Below are positions 1 to 9,260 of a stretch of 64,000 nt of DNA, in pieces; the first letter of the stretch is position 1, and each line of letters begins with the position of its first letter. The notes under the pieces were generated by a model. It searched no databases, was not told where the DNA came from, and worked only from the letters and a program-made list of their open reading frames with translations. Position numbers and translations under genes: made by a program. Source of the stretch: Flammeovirgaceae bacterium UBA2371 (GTDB lineage: Bacteria > Bacteroidota > Bacteroidia > Cytophagales > Cyclobacteriaceae). The stretch lies in contig DDTF01000050.1 in NCBI GenBank assembly GCA_002345965.1, positions 29,318 through 93,317 of the forward strand, read 5' to 3'.

Positions 1-704
1 GTTAGCAATGCAAGTGCAACTGTTTTAGGTTCTTGTGCTGTGTGCATTCCTTTGGCAGCATCTACCAAAATTAAATAGGAGTCGCTGGTCAAACGCAAAA
101 TTTTGGCCATCGAGTAATCGGCCAATAATTCGAAGCCGAGCGTTTTAGTGTAGAATTCAGTGGCAGCATCCAGATTTTGATAATATAGAAATAAATTGGT
201 AGCCTGAATGCCAAAATCCTGCATGGTTCTAAATGATGTATTTTGTGCCAGCAATTCATTTATTTTTTGTGGTGAATAACTGAGCATTCGGCCAAACCTT
301 CTTGAAATCTCTTCTCTTGATTTGCCATTGTACTTCCCTTCCTTCACCAATGCCTCCTTATCGGCTTTAAGTTTTAAATATTGATCTTTTGTGGTGCCCT
401 GATAGAGGAGCAACACTTCCTTGTCTTTGGCCACATCCTCTGGAAATAAATCTGTCACCAATAAATCCGGCTCACGATAAACCAATACATCATGCTTTTG
501 AGCGACTTCAGTTGCATCGGGAAGAAATTTATCCATTTCATCTTTTGTAAGCGTGGCACTCAATGCCAATTGCTTCACGCCAGCATCAATTGCTTCAGAG
601 AATGCACCAATGGCTCCCAGGCGATAAGTCTTTTCATTGTCTTCTTTATTGACACAACTCAAAAGAAGTAATAACATGCTGAAAATACCCAATCGAGAAG
701 CCAT
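1..704 (-). CDS. VOC-domain lipoprotein (3' end outside window)
   Basis: I translated this gene from the reverse strand; it is open from an ATG at 704 to the window edge, about 234 residues. The N-terminus is a lipoprotein signal (short n-region, poly-Leu core, LLSC lipobox with Cys at about residue 16), so the protein should be membrane-anchored outside the cytoplasm. Residues about 20-170 are hydrophilic and I do not recognise them. From about residue 175 the sequence reads like a vicinal-oxygen-chelate (glyoxalase/bleomycin-resistance) domain, including the segment DAATEFYTKTLGFELLADYS. VOC domains are usually cytoplasmic, so this placement is unusual. It starts 4 bp after the DUF5916 gene stop, so the two are probably cotranscribed. 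The metal ligands and substrate cannot be judged because the C-terminus is missing. Confidence 0.75.
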   Translation of the reverse strand, partial: MASRLGIFSMLLLLLSCVNKEDNEKTYRLGAIGAFSEAIDAGVKQLALSATLTKDEMDKFLPDATEVAQKHDVLVYREPDLLVTDLFPEDVAKDKEVLLLYQGTTKDQYLKLKADKEALVKEGKYNGKSREEISRRFGRMLSYSPQKINELLAQNTSFRTMQDFGIQATNLFLYYQNLDAATEFYTKTLGFELLADYSMAKILRLTSDSYLILVDAAKGMHTAQEPKTVALALL

Positions 705-708
705 AGGA

Positions 709-2937
709 TTATTTTAGTACGTTGATTATATGTGTGTACTTGATGGTGAAACTTCTATTGAGTACACTGCCTCCATCCCATATCTCGTTATAAACAACAA
801 AAAGTCCTGTGTTGGCTTGTTCCAATAGATTGAATCTGATGTTGGCAGATACAATATCGGCCGCACTGTTGTACTGGAAGAAACTTTGCAGTGTCATTCG
901 TGGTGTAAATGAATAGGATAACCTTGCACCAAACACATCTGTTGCAAAATTTCTTTCCATCAAATGAATGTCGTTGTGGTTGAATGTGTAATCTGAATTG
1001 AATCGATCCCCAATTCTAAATCCGATAGTACCACTGTGCGCAGAACGTGATCCCAGAAAGTATCCGCCCATCACATGACGCGTGCTGATGTAAAACTTTT
1101 TACTTGGGTTGGTAATCACTACGATTTGTGCCTCTTGGTTGGTAAATGAGCCTGCTGGCAACACCACCCCTAAGCCAGGAATTTTGAAATCTGTCAATGA
1201 TCCTTCTTCGGTGAAATTGATTCCAGTGTGAATCTCAAAGCCGTTTTTCCATACCCAGTGATTATCTACATGCAGAAATCCTGTTTCCTGAAACCCCTCG
1301 AAATCCCAGAATCCTCTATAAGATACGTGTGGTCTGATTTCCAGCATTCCTCCCATCTTCCCATTCATACGAATGGTTTTTAATATCAAGAACTCAGGCT
1401 TTCTAAAAGCTTTTCTGAATAGGAATCCGGCTTGCGGATCGAAACCTTCATCTACCTGGGTGTAGGCCAGATTCATATCCAACCCGTTCCATTGGTATTG
1501 ACTTTGCAACTTGAATGAGTTGCCATCATCAATGCTATCCGGAGAGTTTGATCTTGCGAAGAATCCTGAGATTTGAGCCTTCTTTCCAATTCCAATCTTT
1601 CCATCCATAGCAAAAACGCGGTTGTAGTCATTTTCTGCACCTCCGCCCTCTCTACTTACAAAGGTTCCTCCAATGGTAGAACGCTGACCTACCTGCTGAT
1701 TGACACGTGCCACATTGAAATTATTCTTTTGGATTTTTACAGAATCATTTACATCCACATCATCGGTAAACATGCTCAACACACCTACGTTGGTTTTATT
1801 GACGCGTCCAGAAACCCTAGCACCTCCAATAATGGGGACGATTTGTCCGGTTTCGGCTATACCAATTTTTCTACTAAAGAAAAGATCAACTTCACCAGGG
1901 CTTCCTACAGTAAAGAATCCTGCATTCTCAAGGAAAAATGGGCGCTTTTCCGGGAAGAATAAATTAAAGCGATCGAGATTGATTTGTTGCTGATCTACTT
2001 CCACCTGAGCAAAATCTGTATTGTAAGTAAGATCTAGTGTAAGTGATGGGGTAATGCTATACTTGATGTCTGCCCCTACATCGGGGGTATTTTTCACTTT
2101 GCTAGGGTCCTTAGAGAAATCCTTTGCGGTATTGTTGAGTACATAAGGAATCAATTTCAGGTTGCCCGGGCTTTTTAAATTTAATCCTGTGAGTTCACCA
2201 GCCAGTGAAAGACGTTTCAGGTCGAATTGAATTGGCAACGGTGCCCAATAAGCCACTTCATTCGTTTTACGAATGTTGCGCTGAATGTTAAGTCCCCAAA
2301 CCATATCCTTGCCTGATGCAAAACGAATGGTACGCAAGGGGATGGCAAATTCGGCACTCCAACCATAGTCTCCTACTTTGGACTTTACTACCCATGACGC
2401 ATCCCAGTTCAGATTAAAACCTCCAATGGTACCACCCTGTTGCCTGTTGTTGTTAAAATTACCTTGACCCTCATTATCTACTTGTCCATCGTACTCTACA
2501 CCCAGCGAATTAGTACCAAATACAAAACCATTTTGCCTATCGTGGTAGGTGTCAATTATAAAAAGAAAACTGTCGGTGCCATCCAGCGAGGCATCTCTGC
2601 GGGCATCGGAAACCACCAGTTTATCCGGTTGAGAATCATAACAAACCACGGCTACGTAGAGCATGGTTTCAGTATATCCAATTCTGATTTCTGTTTTTTC
2701 TGAAGCTGGCTGTCCGGAATAGGGCCTGATCTGTTTTAATCCATCAAAGGCAGGGAACTGCTGCCAAAGCTCATCATTAATGACTTCTCCATCAATTACT
2801 GGTTCTACAGTAAGTTGAATGGCCGCTGCCTGAGGTCGTTCTTTGATGTCGGGCATGGTCCCATTGGATTGGGCAAGCACAACGGAGCAAGTGATTAGCG
2901 CCAGTATGACCAATATTGGTCTGCGAACTGAGTTCAT
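709..2937 (-). CDS. DUF5916 / CBM9-like outer-membrane protein
   Basis: The product is 742 residues with a Sec signal peptide (hydrophobic core about residues 8-22, ending near LAQ). Residues about 40-230 resemble a family-9 carbohydrate-binding module, with VIDGEVINDELWQQF at its start. The rest is rich in alternating hydrophobic/aromatic strands, as in the DUF5916 C-terminal region, which is predicted to form an outer-membrane barrel. DUF5916 proteins are common in Bacteroidota and their ligand is generally unknown; sugar binding is inferred only from the CBM9-like part. The downstream VOC lipoprotein starts 4 bp later, so they likely form an operon. A 6-bp inverted repeat (ACCAAT/ATTGGT, about 2973-2991) lies in the upstream gap. 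Family assignment is fairly safe; the function is not. Confidence 0.85.
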   Translation of the reverse strand: MNSVRRPILVILALITCSVVLAQSNGTMPDIKERPQAAAIQLTVEPVIDGEVINDELWQQFPAFDGLKQIRPYSGQPASEKTEIRIGYTETMLYVAVVCYDSQPDKLVVSDARRDASLDGTDSFLFIIDTYHDRQNGFVFGTNSLGVEYDGQVDNEGQGNFNNNRQQGGTIGGFNLNWDASWVVKSKVGDYGWSAEFAIPLRTIRFASGKDMVWGLNIQRNIRKTNEVAYWAPLPIQFDLKRLSLAGELTGLNLKSPGNLKLIPYVLNNTAKDFSKDPSKVKNTPDVGADIKYSITPSLTLDLTYNTDFAQVEVDQQQINLDRFNLFFPEKRPFFLENAGFFTVGSPGEVDLFFSRKIGIAETGQIVPIIGGARVSGRVNKTNVGVLSMFTDDVDVNDSVKIQKNNFNVARVNQQVGQRSTIGGTFVSREGGGAENDYNRVFAMDGKIGIGKKAQISGFFARSNSPDSIDDGNSFKLQSQYQWNGLDMNLAYTQVDEGFDPQAGFLFRKAFRKPEFLILKTIRMNGKMGGMLEIRPHVSYRGFWDFEGFQETGFLHVDNHWVWKNGFEIHTGINFTEEGSLTDFKIPGLGVVLPAGSFTNQEAQIVVITNPSKKFYISTRHVMGGYFLGSRSAHSGTIGFRIGDRFNSDYTFNHNDIHLMERNFATDVFGARLSYSFTPRMTLQSFFQYNSAADIVSANIRFNLLEQANTGLFVVYNEIWDGGSVLNRSFTIKYTHIINVLK

Positions 2938-3037
2938 AGGATAATTTCAGGTAATTTTTTAAAGTGGTGACCAATATAATACATTGGTGGCTTTGATAAA
3001 CAGTACTTTTATACGCATGGTAATTAATGTAAATGGA

Positions 3038-3706
3038 TTAATCAGCCACCTGTTTCAGCCGAATCAATACAATGGTGGTCTCCTCTGATTGCCGGTTGTA
3101 AATCCTGATTTTGGATTGTTTGTCAATGTATTTCCAGTCTTCCAACACTTCAGGGTGCTTTTGAATTCGAACCGTTAAAGGCCATTGATTAAGATTGACA
3201 ACTACAGTAGAATGGAAGGTGAGAAAATCCAAGCGGGATTTAGGGGATAAGCGAAATTTACTGACAATAAAAAAAGCATTGTTGATGAGCAATTCTTCGT
3301 TGGGGAGGAAGTGATAGGAGGTGTCTTTAGCACCATGAACAGAAAGATTTTCAACGGCAATTAAACGCAGTAGGCCCTCACTACGATTGGCAAATCGATG
3401 AATTAATGGCGTAGTTGGGTTTTCAAAATAGCCACCAATGAATCCCTTTGGAAGAACCAATGCACGCCCTTGCTCACCCGCATTCTCCACCCAAATTTTC
3501 CCACCGTTGATGGTGACATAAACGTAATTGCTGCTATGCTGGTGAATTAATGAAGTATCGTTGGGGTAGGCGATAACGTCAAGTACGCGTACTCCAGATT
3601 TTGTGAGCACCGGATGATGCAATGGCTCTTCATGAACTTGTAGTTGAGCGTATCCTTGCGCAACCCACATCTGCAGGAGCAAGATGATATATTTTGATGC
3701 ATTCAT
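3038..3706 (-). CDS. Secreted cupin-like protein
   Basis: A 222-residue protein with a likely signal peptide (first about 20 residues, ending AQG-YAQ). Residues about 25-125 have the spacing of a cupin beta-barrel, with His-rich positions (HEEPLHHP, LIHQHSSNYVYVTINGG, PLIHRFANRSEG) that could bind a metal. The second half has no domain I recognise. It follows the Tat-dependent aminotransferase gene by 9 bp on the same strand, so the two are probably translated from one message and act in the same compartment. No substrate can be named. The cupin call rests on pattern only and could be wrong. Confidence 0.6.
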   Translation of the reverse strand: MNASKYIILLLQMWVAQGYAQLQVHEEPLHHPVLTKSGVRVLDVIAYPNDTSLIHQHSSNYVYVTINGGKIWVENAGEQGRALVLPKGFIGGYFENPTTPLIHRFANRSEGLLRLIAVENLSVHGAKDTSYHFLPNEELLINNAFFIVSKFRLSPKSRLDFLTFHSTVVVNLNQWPLTVRIQKHPEVLEDWKYIDKQSKIRIYNRQSEETTIVLIRLKQVAD

Positions 3707-3715
3707 CTTGCAACG

Positions 3716-4978
3716 CTAAGAAATATCTTTGAGGGCATTCGCCAGATAATCTACATCTGTTTTGGTATTGTAAATAGATAGTGAGATTCTTAACCCATTC
3801 AATCCGAAAGTTGCCATCGGGCGTGTATCAATTCCATATTTATTGAATAGTTTGTCTTGCACTTCATTGACATCTTGCCCCACCACTTCAAGTACTTGTA
3901 TGCCCGCAGAAAGTTGATTGGATGCAGGTGATTTGAATCTGAATTTAGAATTCCCTTCAAATTTAGATTTGAAATAATTCTTTAGTTCAAATGTTCTTGC
4001 TTCAATCTTATCACTTCCGATGAGTTGATGAAAAGATAATGCTGCGCCTAATCCTAATACTTCAGGCAAATTACGGGTGTTGTAATTTTCAAGTCGTCTT
4101 ATGGTTTTATCAGTGTGTCCTTTGCAAACGATGAGTGGTTTCAATAGATGCTGACTTTCTTTTCTGGCATAAAATATTCCTACTCCTTTTGGAGAAAAGA
4201 GCCACTTGTGTGAACTGGCAGCATAATAATCACAACCCATATCATGGAGGTCAGCTTTGAGCATACCCGCACCTTGTGCGCCATCTACGGCTACTAAAAT
4301 TCCATTTTTATGTGCCAGCTCCGAAATTTCTTTTATAGGTAATATCATTCCGTTTGTATTCACGATGTGACACATGGAAATGACTTTAGTTCGAGGAGTT
4401 ATGGCTTTCTTATAAATCGAAACCAATTCATCGACAGATGAAGGCATTATAGGAAGCACAGGTTTTACCAGTTTAATACCCTTGGTTTCTTGCCAGACCT
4501 GCCACGGAATGGTTCCGCTGGTGTGCTCATGATCGGCAAGTATCACTTCATCACCTGGCCTTAAATCAAAACTTCGTGCTATGAGATTCATCCCTTCGGT
4601 GGTATTGTGAATAAGGGCAATTTCCTCCTCGGATGTATTCAATAACTGAGCAGCTTGTTTTCTTACTGTTTCTTTTTCGTCATCCCAGTCACCCCACATG
4701 TACCTGGAAGGGAACTCATCAAGTATTTTCCGATACTCATTAGTGGCAGATCGCACCATAGTGGGAGAGGGGCCTAAAGAACCATTATTAAAATAATATA
4801 GTCCTGAGGCAAAAGGAAATTGCTGCTTTACCATTTCCCAATAACTTTCCGTATTGTCGGGGGAAGCTAAAGTAGTTTTGGCGGGTAGAACCAATGGGCG
4901 TGCTTCAAGGTTTGAAAACAACGCTGAGCCTGCTATTCCGGTTAGAGCAGACTTAATGAACATTCTACGACTTTTCAT
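3716..4978 (-). CDS. Tat-exported class V aminotransferase (isopenicillin-N-epimerase-like)
   Basis: A 420-residue fold-type I PLP enzyme of the class V aminotransferase/cysteine-desulfurase superfamily. The Schiff-base lysine is K258 in ASSHKWLFSPKG, and the pyridine-nitrogen Asp is D232 in VDGAQ. The closest textbook relatives are the isopenicillin N epimerase-like proteins, which are often misnamed; the true substrate is unknown. The N-terminus carries a twin-arginine signal (S-R-R-M-F-I-K at residues 3-9, then a weakly hydrophobic stretch), so the enzyme is probably folded with its cofactor and then exported. The cupin-like gene follows 9 bp downstream. It is divergent from the ECF sigma gene, with only 53 bp between the two start codons. 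Confidence 0.82.
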   Translation of the reverse strand: MKSRRMFIKSALTGIAGSALFSNLEARPLVLPAKTTLASPDNTESYWEMVKQQFPFASGLYYFNNGSLGPSPTMVRSATNEYRKILDEFPSRYMWGDWDDEKETVRKQAAQLLNTSEEEIALIHNTTEGMNLIARSFDLRPGDEVILADHEHTSGTIPWQVWQETKGIKLVKPVLPIMPSSVDELVSIYKKAITPRTKVISMCHIVNTNGMILPIKEISELAHKNGILVAVDGAQGAGMLKADLHDMGCDYYAASSHKWLFSPKGVGIFYARKESQHLLKPLIVCKGHTDKTIRRLENYNTRNLPEVLGLGAALSFHQLIGSDKIEARTFELKNYFKSKFEGNSKFRFKSPASNQLSAGIQVLEVVGQDVNEVQDKLFNKYGIDTRPMATFGLNGLRISLSIYNTKTDVDYLANALKDIS

Positions 4979-5012
4979 CAGACGATATTTTTTGGGATAA
5001 CAATTTATGTTT

Positions 5013-5026
5013 AATATCCCGATATT
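5013..5026. promoter_or_regulatory. Palindrome in the aminotransferase/sigma divergent gap
   Basis: AATATC-CC-GATATT is a perfect inverted repeat with 6-bp arms, in the 53-bp gap between two divergent start codons (4978 and 5032). It ends 5 bp before the sigma-factor start, so it could be an operator or simply an AT-rich coincidence. I see no second copy elsewhere. Confidence 0.3.
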
Positions 5027-5031
5027 GTTAA

Positions 5032-5568
5032 TTGAATTGGATTCTATTGACCAGCAACCGTAAAAAAAAATTCGAACTTCTGTTTAAGGACTTGTTTAAG
5101 CCTCTCTGTGGGTTTTCTATGAAGTACATAGGGGAGATGGAAGAGGCTAAAAGTCTTGTGCATGAGGTTTTTATTTCATTGTGGGAAAAATTTGAGACGC
5201 TTCCAGAGGACACTAATCATAGAAGCTATTTGTACACTGCCGTGAGAAACCGTAGCCTGAACTACATCAGGGATCGTAAGAAATTAGTAGGACTTGAAGA
5301 TATTTCGGAGCAGGGCACGGAAGAAACGAACGCTTTTGAAGTCAGAGAGTTGGAAAAAGAGATTGAGCTCGCTATTAATACCTTGCCGGAGAAGTGCAGG
5401 ATGGTTTTTGAGATGAGTCGTTATGAGGAATTGAAATATGCTGAAATTGCTCAAAAAATGAATATTTCTGTAAAAACAGTAGAAGCACAAATGTCCAAGG
5501 CACTAAGTGTGTTGAGACAGGCGCTAGCTAAATACCTTTCAATTCTGTTTTTTATTTTTAACCTGTAA
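5032..5568 (+). CDS. ECF RNA polymerase sigma factor (FecI-like)
   Basis: A 178-residue sigma-70 family protein of the ECF class. Region 2 spans about residues 14-82 (core-binding and -10 recognition helices, EEAKSLVHEVFISLWEKF). Region 4 spans about 112-164, with the helix-turn-helix MNISVKTVEAQMSKAL. The C-terminus ends in a hydrophobic tail often seen in Bacteroidota ECF factors. A stop codon lies directly upstream in frame and no ATG occurs before region 2, so translation must begin at a non-ATG codon; TTG at 5032 is the best choice. It heads a fecR-receptor-DUF4249 operon and should be held by the FecR protein until the receptor signals. A matching promoter-like site overlaps its own stop codon. 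Confidence 0.9.
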   Translation: MNWILLTSNRKKKFELLFKDLFKPLCGFSMKYIGEMEEAKSLVHEVFISLWEKFETLPEDTNHRSYLYTAVRNRSLNYIRDRKKLVGLEDISEQGTEETNAFEVRELEKEIELAINTLPEKCRMVFEMSRYEELKYAEIAQKMNISVKTVEAQMSKALSVLRQALAKYLSILFFIFNL

Positions 5569-5591
5569 GGGTAACTGTAAGTTGAGGTGTT
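5566..5591 (+). promoter_or_regulatory. Putative ECF-sigma promoter before fecR
   Basis: TAAGGGTAA (5566-5574), 12 bp, then GTGTT (5587-5591). The same two blocks with the same spacing occur at 10106-10131 before the lipoprotein at 10189. The first block includes the stop codon of the sigma gene, and the second ends 25 bp before the fecR start. I infer that these are the -35 and -10 elements read by the sigma factor just upstream. Confidence 0.5.
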
Positions 5592-5616
5592 GTTTAAATT
5601 ATAGAGGTATAAGAAA

Positions 5617-6633
5617 GTGAATGAAGAAAACCATAGCGTAAATCAGGACCTGATCGCAAAACATTTAGCAGGAGAAGCAACTGTAGCAGAAGAAAAATTG
5701 CTGCAGGAATGGATTGCTATAAGTAATGAGAATGAAATACTCTATCAAAAATTCAAAAAAGCATTCGAGCTAAGTGGTAAGCACTACAAACCAGACGCTC
5801 ATCAAAGTATTGACATTGATGTTGATCAGGAATGGCATCATTTTGAAAAATCGGTGGATGAGTCCAAGAAGACAATTCCTTTAAAGTCAATTATTATTCA
5901 GGGCCCTGCATTGTTTCGTATTGCTGCTGCTTTGCTGTTTATAGTTGCTGCTGGATTTGTCATTAATTATTTGATAACCAGAAACGCTGAACAGGTTTTT
6001 CAAACCGCTGAGAATACAGAGGAAGTCTTATTACCAGATGGATCAACAGTTGTGCTAAATAGAAATTCAACATTGTCGTTTACAAAAGCATATGGCGATG
6101 AAAACCGAGAGGTAGTGCTGAGTGGTGAAGGCTTTTTTGAAGTGGTGACCAATCCACAACAACCCTTTATTATAAAATTGGATCAGGCAGAGGTTACTGT
6201 GCTGGGCACTTCATTCAATATAAATGGCTATGCAGTGGGTGAAGAATTGGAAGTAGTAGTGACAACTGGAGTTGTAAAGTTGGCGCCTTATGAAGCTGCA
6301 AAAGCAATTGAACTGAAGGCAGGTGAGAGAGGTGTATTCAAAAAGCAGCAAAAGATATTGATCAGCAGCCTCAATGAAAATACTAATTACCTTGCGTGGA
6401 AGACCAGAAAAATAGTTTTTGCTGAAAGCAGCCTGGCTTCGGTAGCTGAAATACTTCACGCTGTATATGGAGTCGACATGATCATTTCTGTTCCAATTTC
6501 TTCTTCATGTCTGGTTACGGCTACTTTTGACAATCAATCATTGGAATCGGTGCTTGCTATTTTGAAAACTACACTCGATTTATCCTATAGAATAGAAGGA
6601 AACAAAATAGAAATCGTTAAGGCTGGATGCTAA
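5617..6633 (+). CDS. FecR-family anti-sigma factor with DUF4974 domain
   Basis: A 338-residue inner-membrane anti-sigma/signal-relay protein. The cytoplasmic N-terminus (about 1-95) has the Bacteroidota FecR start (LIAKHLAGEATVAEEKLLQE). A single transmembrane helix lies at about 98-120, the FecR domain at about 128-225 (VLLPDGSTVVLNRNSTLSF), and a C-terminal DUF4974 domain at about 266-335. That domain resembles the STN module of the receptor encoded next. In this system the periplasmic part senses the loaded TonB receptor and releases the sigma factor. The start is GTG at 5617; no better ATG is in frame upstream. Its stop overlaps the receptor start (ATGCTAA), which indicates translational coupling. 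Confidence 0.92.
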   Translation: MNEENHSVNQDLIAKHLAGEATVAEEKLLQEWIAISNENEILYQKFKKAFELSGKHYKPDAHQSIDIDVDQEWHHFEKSVDESKKTIPLKSIIIQGPALFRIAAALLFIVAAGFVINYLITRNAEQVFQTAENTEEVLLPDGSTVVLNRNSTLSFTKAYGDENREVVLSGEGFFEVVTNPQQPFIIKLDQAEVTVLGTSFNINGYAVGEELEVVVTTGVVKLAPYEAAKAIELKAGERGVFKKQQKILISSLNENTNYLAWKTRKIVFAESSLASVAEILHAVYGVDMIISVPISSSCLVTATFDNQSLESVLAILKTTLDLSYRIEGNKIEIVKAGC

Positions 6634-9260
6634 AACAGGGCATAAACGTGTTGCAACACTGTCGATTCTTAGGCAGCCTTATACTTCTTTTTTTTATTTT
6701 AGATTTTGCGCAGGCACAACAGACGGACGCTCTACTCAACCTGGATTTCAGAGAGCGTCCACTTGAGGAGGTTCTCAACTTCATTGCTCAACAAAGTGGC
6801 GTTTCATTTTCTTACAACCCAAGAAAGATTCCTGTTGATCAGAAAATCACTTATTCTGCCCGACAGAAATCACTTAATCAGGTAATGGAAGATATTGCAA
6901 CGATTGCTGATTTATCTTTTGAACTGGTGGAAGGACAAATGGTGATAAAGCCGCAAAATCGAGTAAGGAGGGAGGCAGTTCAGCATGTAACACTAAGTGG
7001 ATTTATCACAGATGCCAATAATGGAGAAGCATTGATTGGCGCTACAGTGATTGTAAGTTCTTTGCAAATTGGTGCCACCAGTAATGCTTTTGGTTTTTAT
7101 TCGATTACTCTGCCTAAAGGGCATTATGAAATCAGTTATTCTTTTGTAGGATTCAAAAAGTCAATTCAACAAATTGAACTTAATCAATCACTTTCACTCA
7201 ATAGTACCCTTCAGCCTACACCATCGGTGTTGGAGGAAATTATTGTCACCAGCAGCATTGGCCAGGTTATTCAGGAGGTGCAGTTGAGTAAAACGAACTT
7301 ACGACCGTCTACTGTTTCGGAAAAACCAGCATTCTTTGGCGAAGCAGACGCTATAAAAGCATTGGAGGCCATGCCGGGAGTAAAAATGCACTCTGATGGC
7401 TCTACCTTTTATTATGTACGTGGAGGTGATAGGGACCAAAATCTAATCCTTATTGACGATGCGCCTATATTCAATCCAAGCCACTTGTTAGGCTTGTTTT
7501 CTACCATTATACCAGAAGCGGTTAACGACATTAGCTTTTACAAAGGCAGTATGCCTGCTTCACTTGGAGGGCGAATTTCATCTGTGATGGATGTGAGGAC
7601 AAAGAAAGGGAACGATCAACATTTTCAGGCTTCAGGTAATGTAGGCTTGCTGAGCACTAAGTTGACTGTTGAGGGACCTATAAAAAAAGATAAAAGCTCT
7701 TACCTCTTGTCAAGTAGATTGTCGAGGGTGAAATGGTTGTTCAGATTGACCAATGACGATGTTCAAAAATTTCATTTTTATGACCTTACAGGAAAAGTCA
7801 ATTTTGATTTGAATGATAAGAACAGACTTTTCCTCTCCTTTTATAATGGCAGCGATAATTTCTTTACCAGCAACAATGGAATTGAGTGGTCCAATCGAAC
7901 TACTACGCTCAGGTGGAATCATGTTTTTAACGAGAAATTATTTTTGAACACAACGCTGGCAGGTGGGGTGTATGATTATTTCTTACATACAGATATAAGT
8001 ACGCGCACGAAGTGGAACTCTCATCTTTCAAACATCAATCTCAAAGCTGATTTCAGCTATTTTAAAAATCCTAATGAGGAAATTGATTTTGGTGTAGCTT
8101 TTGGAGGGTATAATTTTAATCCGGGTAACGTAAGTCGCAATGGGTTTTCGGTCTCACCAATTGTTTCAGTTCGCAATTCCAATGAGTTTGTTTTGTATGG
8201 CAATCATGAGATGCGGTTGAATAATAAATGGGGGATCAATTATGGGCTTCGTTTTTCAACCTGGACCAACGAAGGAGATTCGTTTGAGTTTATTTTCGAT
8301 GACAACCGAAACCCGGTGGACACCTTATTTTATGGAAAAGGTGAGCGGTATCAACGGTATGAAAACGTGGAGCCACGTCTTTCTTTGAGTTATTTTATTA
8401 ACGATAACGCTTCGATCAAGACAAGCTACTCTAGAAATATCCAGAACATTCATCTGATTACTAATTCTGTCAGTCCTTTCTCATCCTTTGAAGTTTGGCT
8501 TCCAAGCAGTATTAATATTAAGCCACAGATAGCCAATCAGTTGGTATTGGGTTACTATCGTTACTTCACTTCCGTAGGGGTGACACTTGAACTGGAATCT
8601 TTCTATAAAAGAATGAGCAATCAAATAGACTATGAGGCGCACGCTGAAACACTTTTAAATCCACTGTTGGAACGGGAGCTAAGATTTGGAAAGGCTTCTG
8701 CCTACGGATCAGAAATTCAATTTAAAAAAGAAGAAGGGCGATTGCGAGCGTGGGCCGGATATACCTACTCAAGAGCAAAGAGGAAATTTGCCAATATCAA
8801 TGAGGGAAGAACGTTTAATGCATTTTATGATCGACCTCATCAGATTAATTTCATGCTAAGTTATGATTTTAACCTTCGGTGGAGCGCTGGGCTAAATTGG
8901 AATTATTATACGGGTGCTCCATTTTCTTCACCGGTTAGTTTTTATTCCTACAATGGATTGGAAGTTCCGCTATATGGACAGAAAAATAATGATCGTTTGC
9001 CAGACTATCACCGATTGGATCTTTCGGCTACTTTGCATTTGAATAAGAATACAGAAAGCAAATTCAAGCACGAACTGTCTTTTTCAATTTTCAATTTTTA
9101 TGGAAGAAAGAATGCGCTGTTTGTTAATTACAATAAAACGGAACAAAGTGATGGCAGTTTTAAGATCCCTTCCAATTTATTGGATAAGAATACTGTAAGT
9201 ACACAGTTTTATCTATTCCAGTTTACACCGGCAATAGCTTACAATTTTAAATGGAGATGA
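6627..9260 (+). CDS. TonB-dependent transducer/receptor with STN domain
   Basis: An 877-residue outer-membrane receptor. In order: signal peptide (about 1-30); STN signalling domain (about 38-110, LDFRERPLEEVLNFIAQQSG) that contacts the FecR protein; carboxypeptidase-D-like regulatory domain (about 121-196); a TonB-box-like EEIIVTSS at 203-210; plug (about 230-340, YYVRGGDRDQNLILIDDAP); then a 22-strand-type beta barrel to the end. The STN domain marks it as a transducer that both imports a ligand and triggers the ECF sigma factor upstream. The partner is a DUF4249 lipoprotein rather than SusD, so I would not assume a glycan ligand. It overlaps fecR by 7 bp and the next gene by 10 bp. Confidence 0.93.
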   Translation: MLKQGINVLQHCRFLGSLILLFFILDFAQAQQTDALLNLDFRERPLEEVLNFIAQQSGVSFSYNPRKIPVDQKITYSARQKSLNQVMEDIATIADLSFELVEGQMVIKPQNRVRREAVQHVTLSGFITDANNGEALIGATVIVSSLQIGATSNAFGFYSITLPKGHYEISYSFVGFKKSIQQIELNQSLSLNSTLQPTPSVLEEIIVTSSIGQVIQEVQLSKTNLRPSTVSEKPAFFGEADAIKALEAMPGVKMHSDGSTFYYVRGGDRDQNLILIDDAPIFNPSHLLGLFSTIIPEAVNDISFYKGSMPASLGGRISSVMDVRTKKGNDQHFQASGNVGLLSTKLTVEGPIKKDKSSYLLSSRLSRVKWLFRLTNDDVQKFHFYDLTGKVNFDLNDKNRLFLSFYNGSDNFFTSNNGIEWSNRTTTLRWNHVFNEKLFLNTTLAGGVYDYFLHTDISTRTKWNSHLSNINLKADFSYFKNPNEEIDFGVAFGGYNFNPGNVSRNGFSVSPIVSVRNSNEFVLYGNHEMRLNNKWGINYGLRFSTWTNEGDSFEFIFDDNRNPVDTLFYGKGERYQRYENVEPRLSLSYFINDNASIKTSYSRNIQNIHLITNSVSPFSSFEVWLPSSINIKPQIANQLVLGYYRYFTSVGVTLELESFYKRMSNQIDYEAHAETLLNPLLERELRFGKASAYGSEIQFKKEEGRLRAWAGYTYSRAKRKFANINEGRTFNAFYDRPHQINFMLSYDFNLRWSAGLNWNYYTGAPFSSPVSFYSYNGLEVPLYGQKNNDRLPDYHRLDLSATLHLNKNTESKFKHELSFSIFNFYGRKNALFVNYNKTEQSDGSFKIPSNLLDKNTVSTQFYLFQFTPAIAYNFKWR

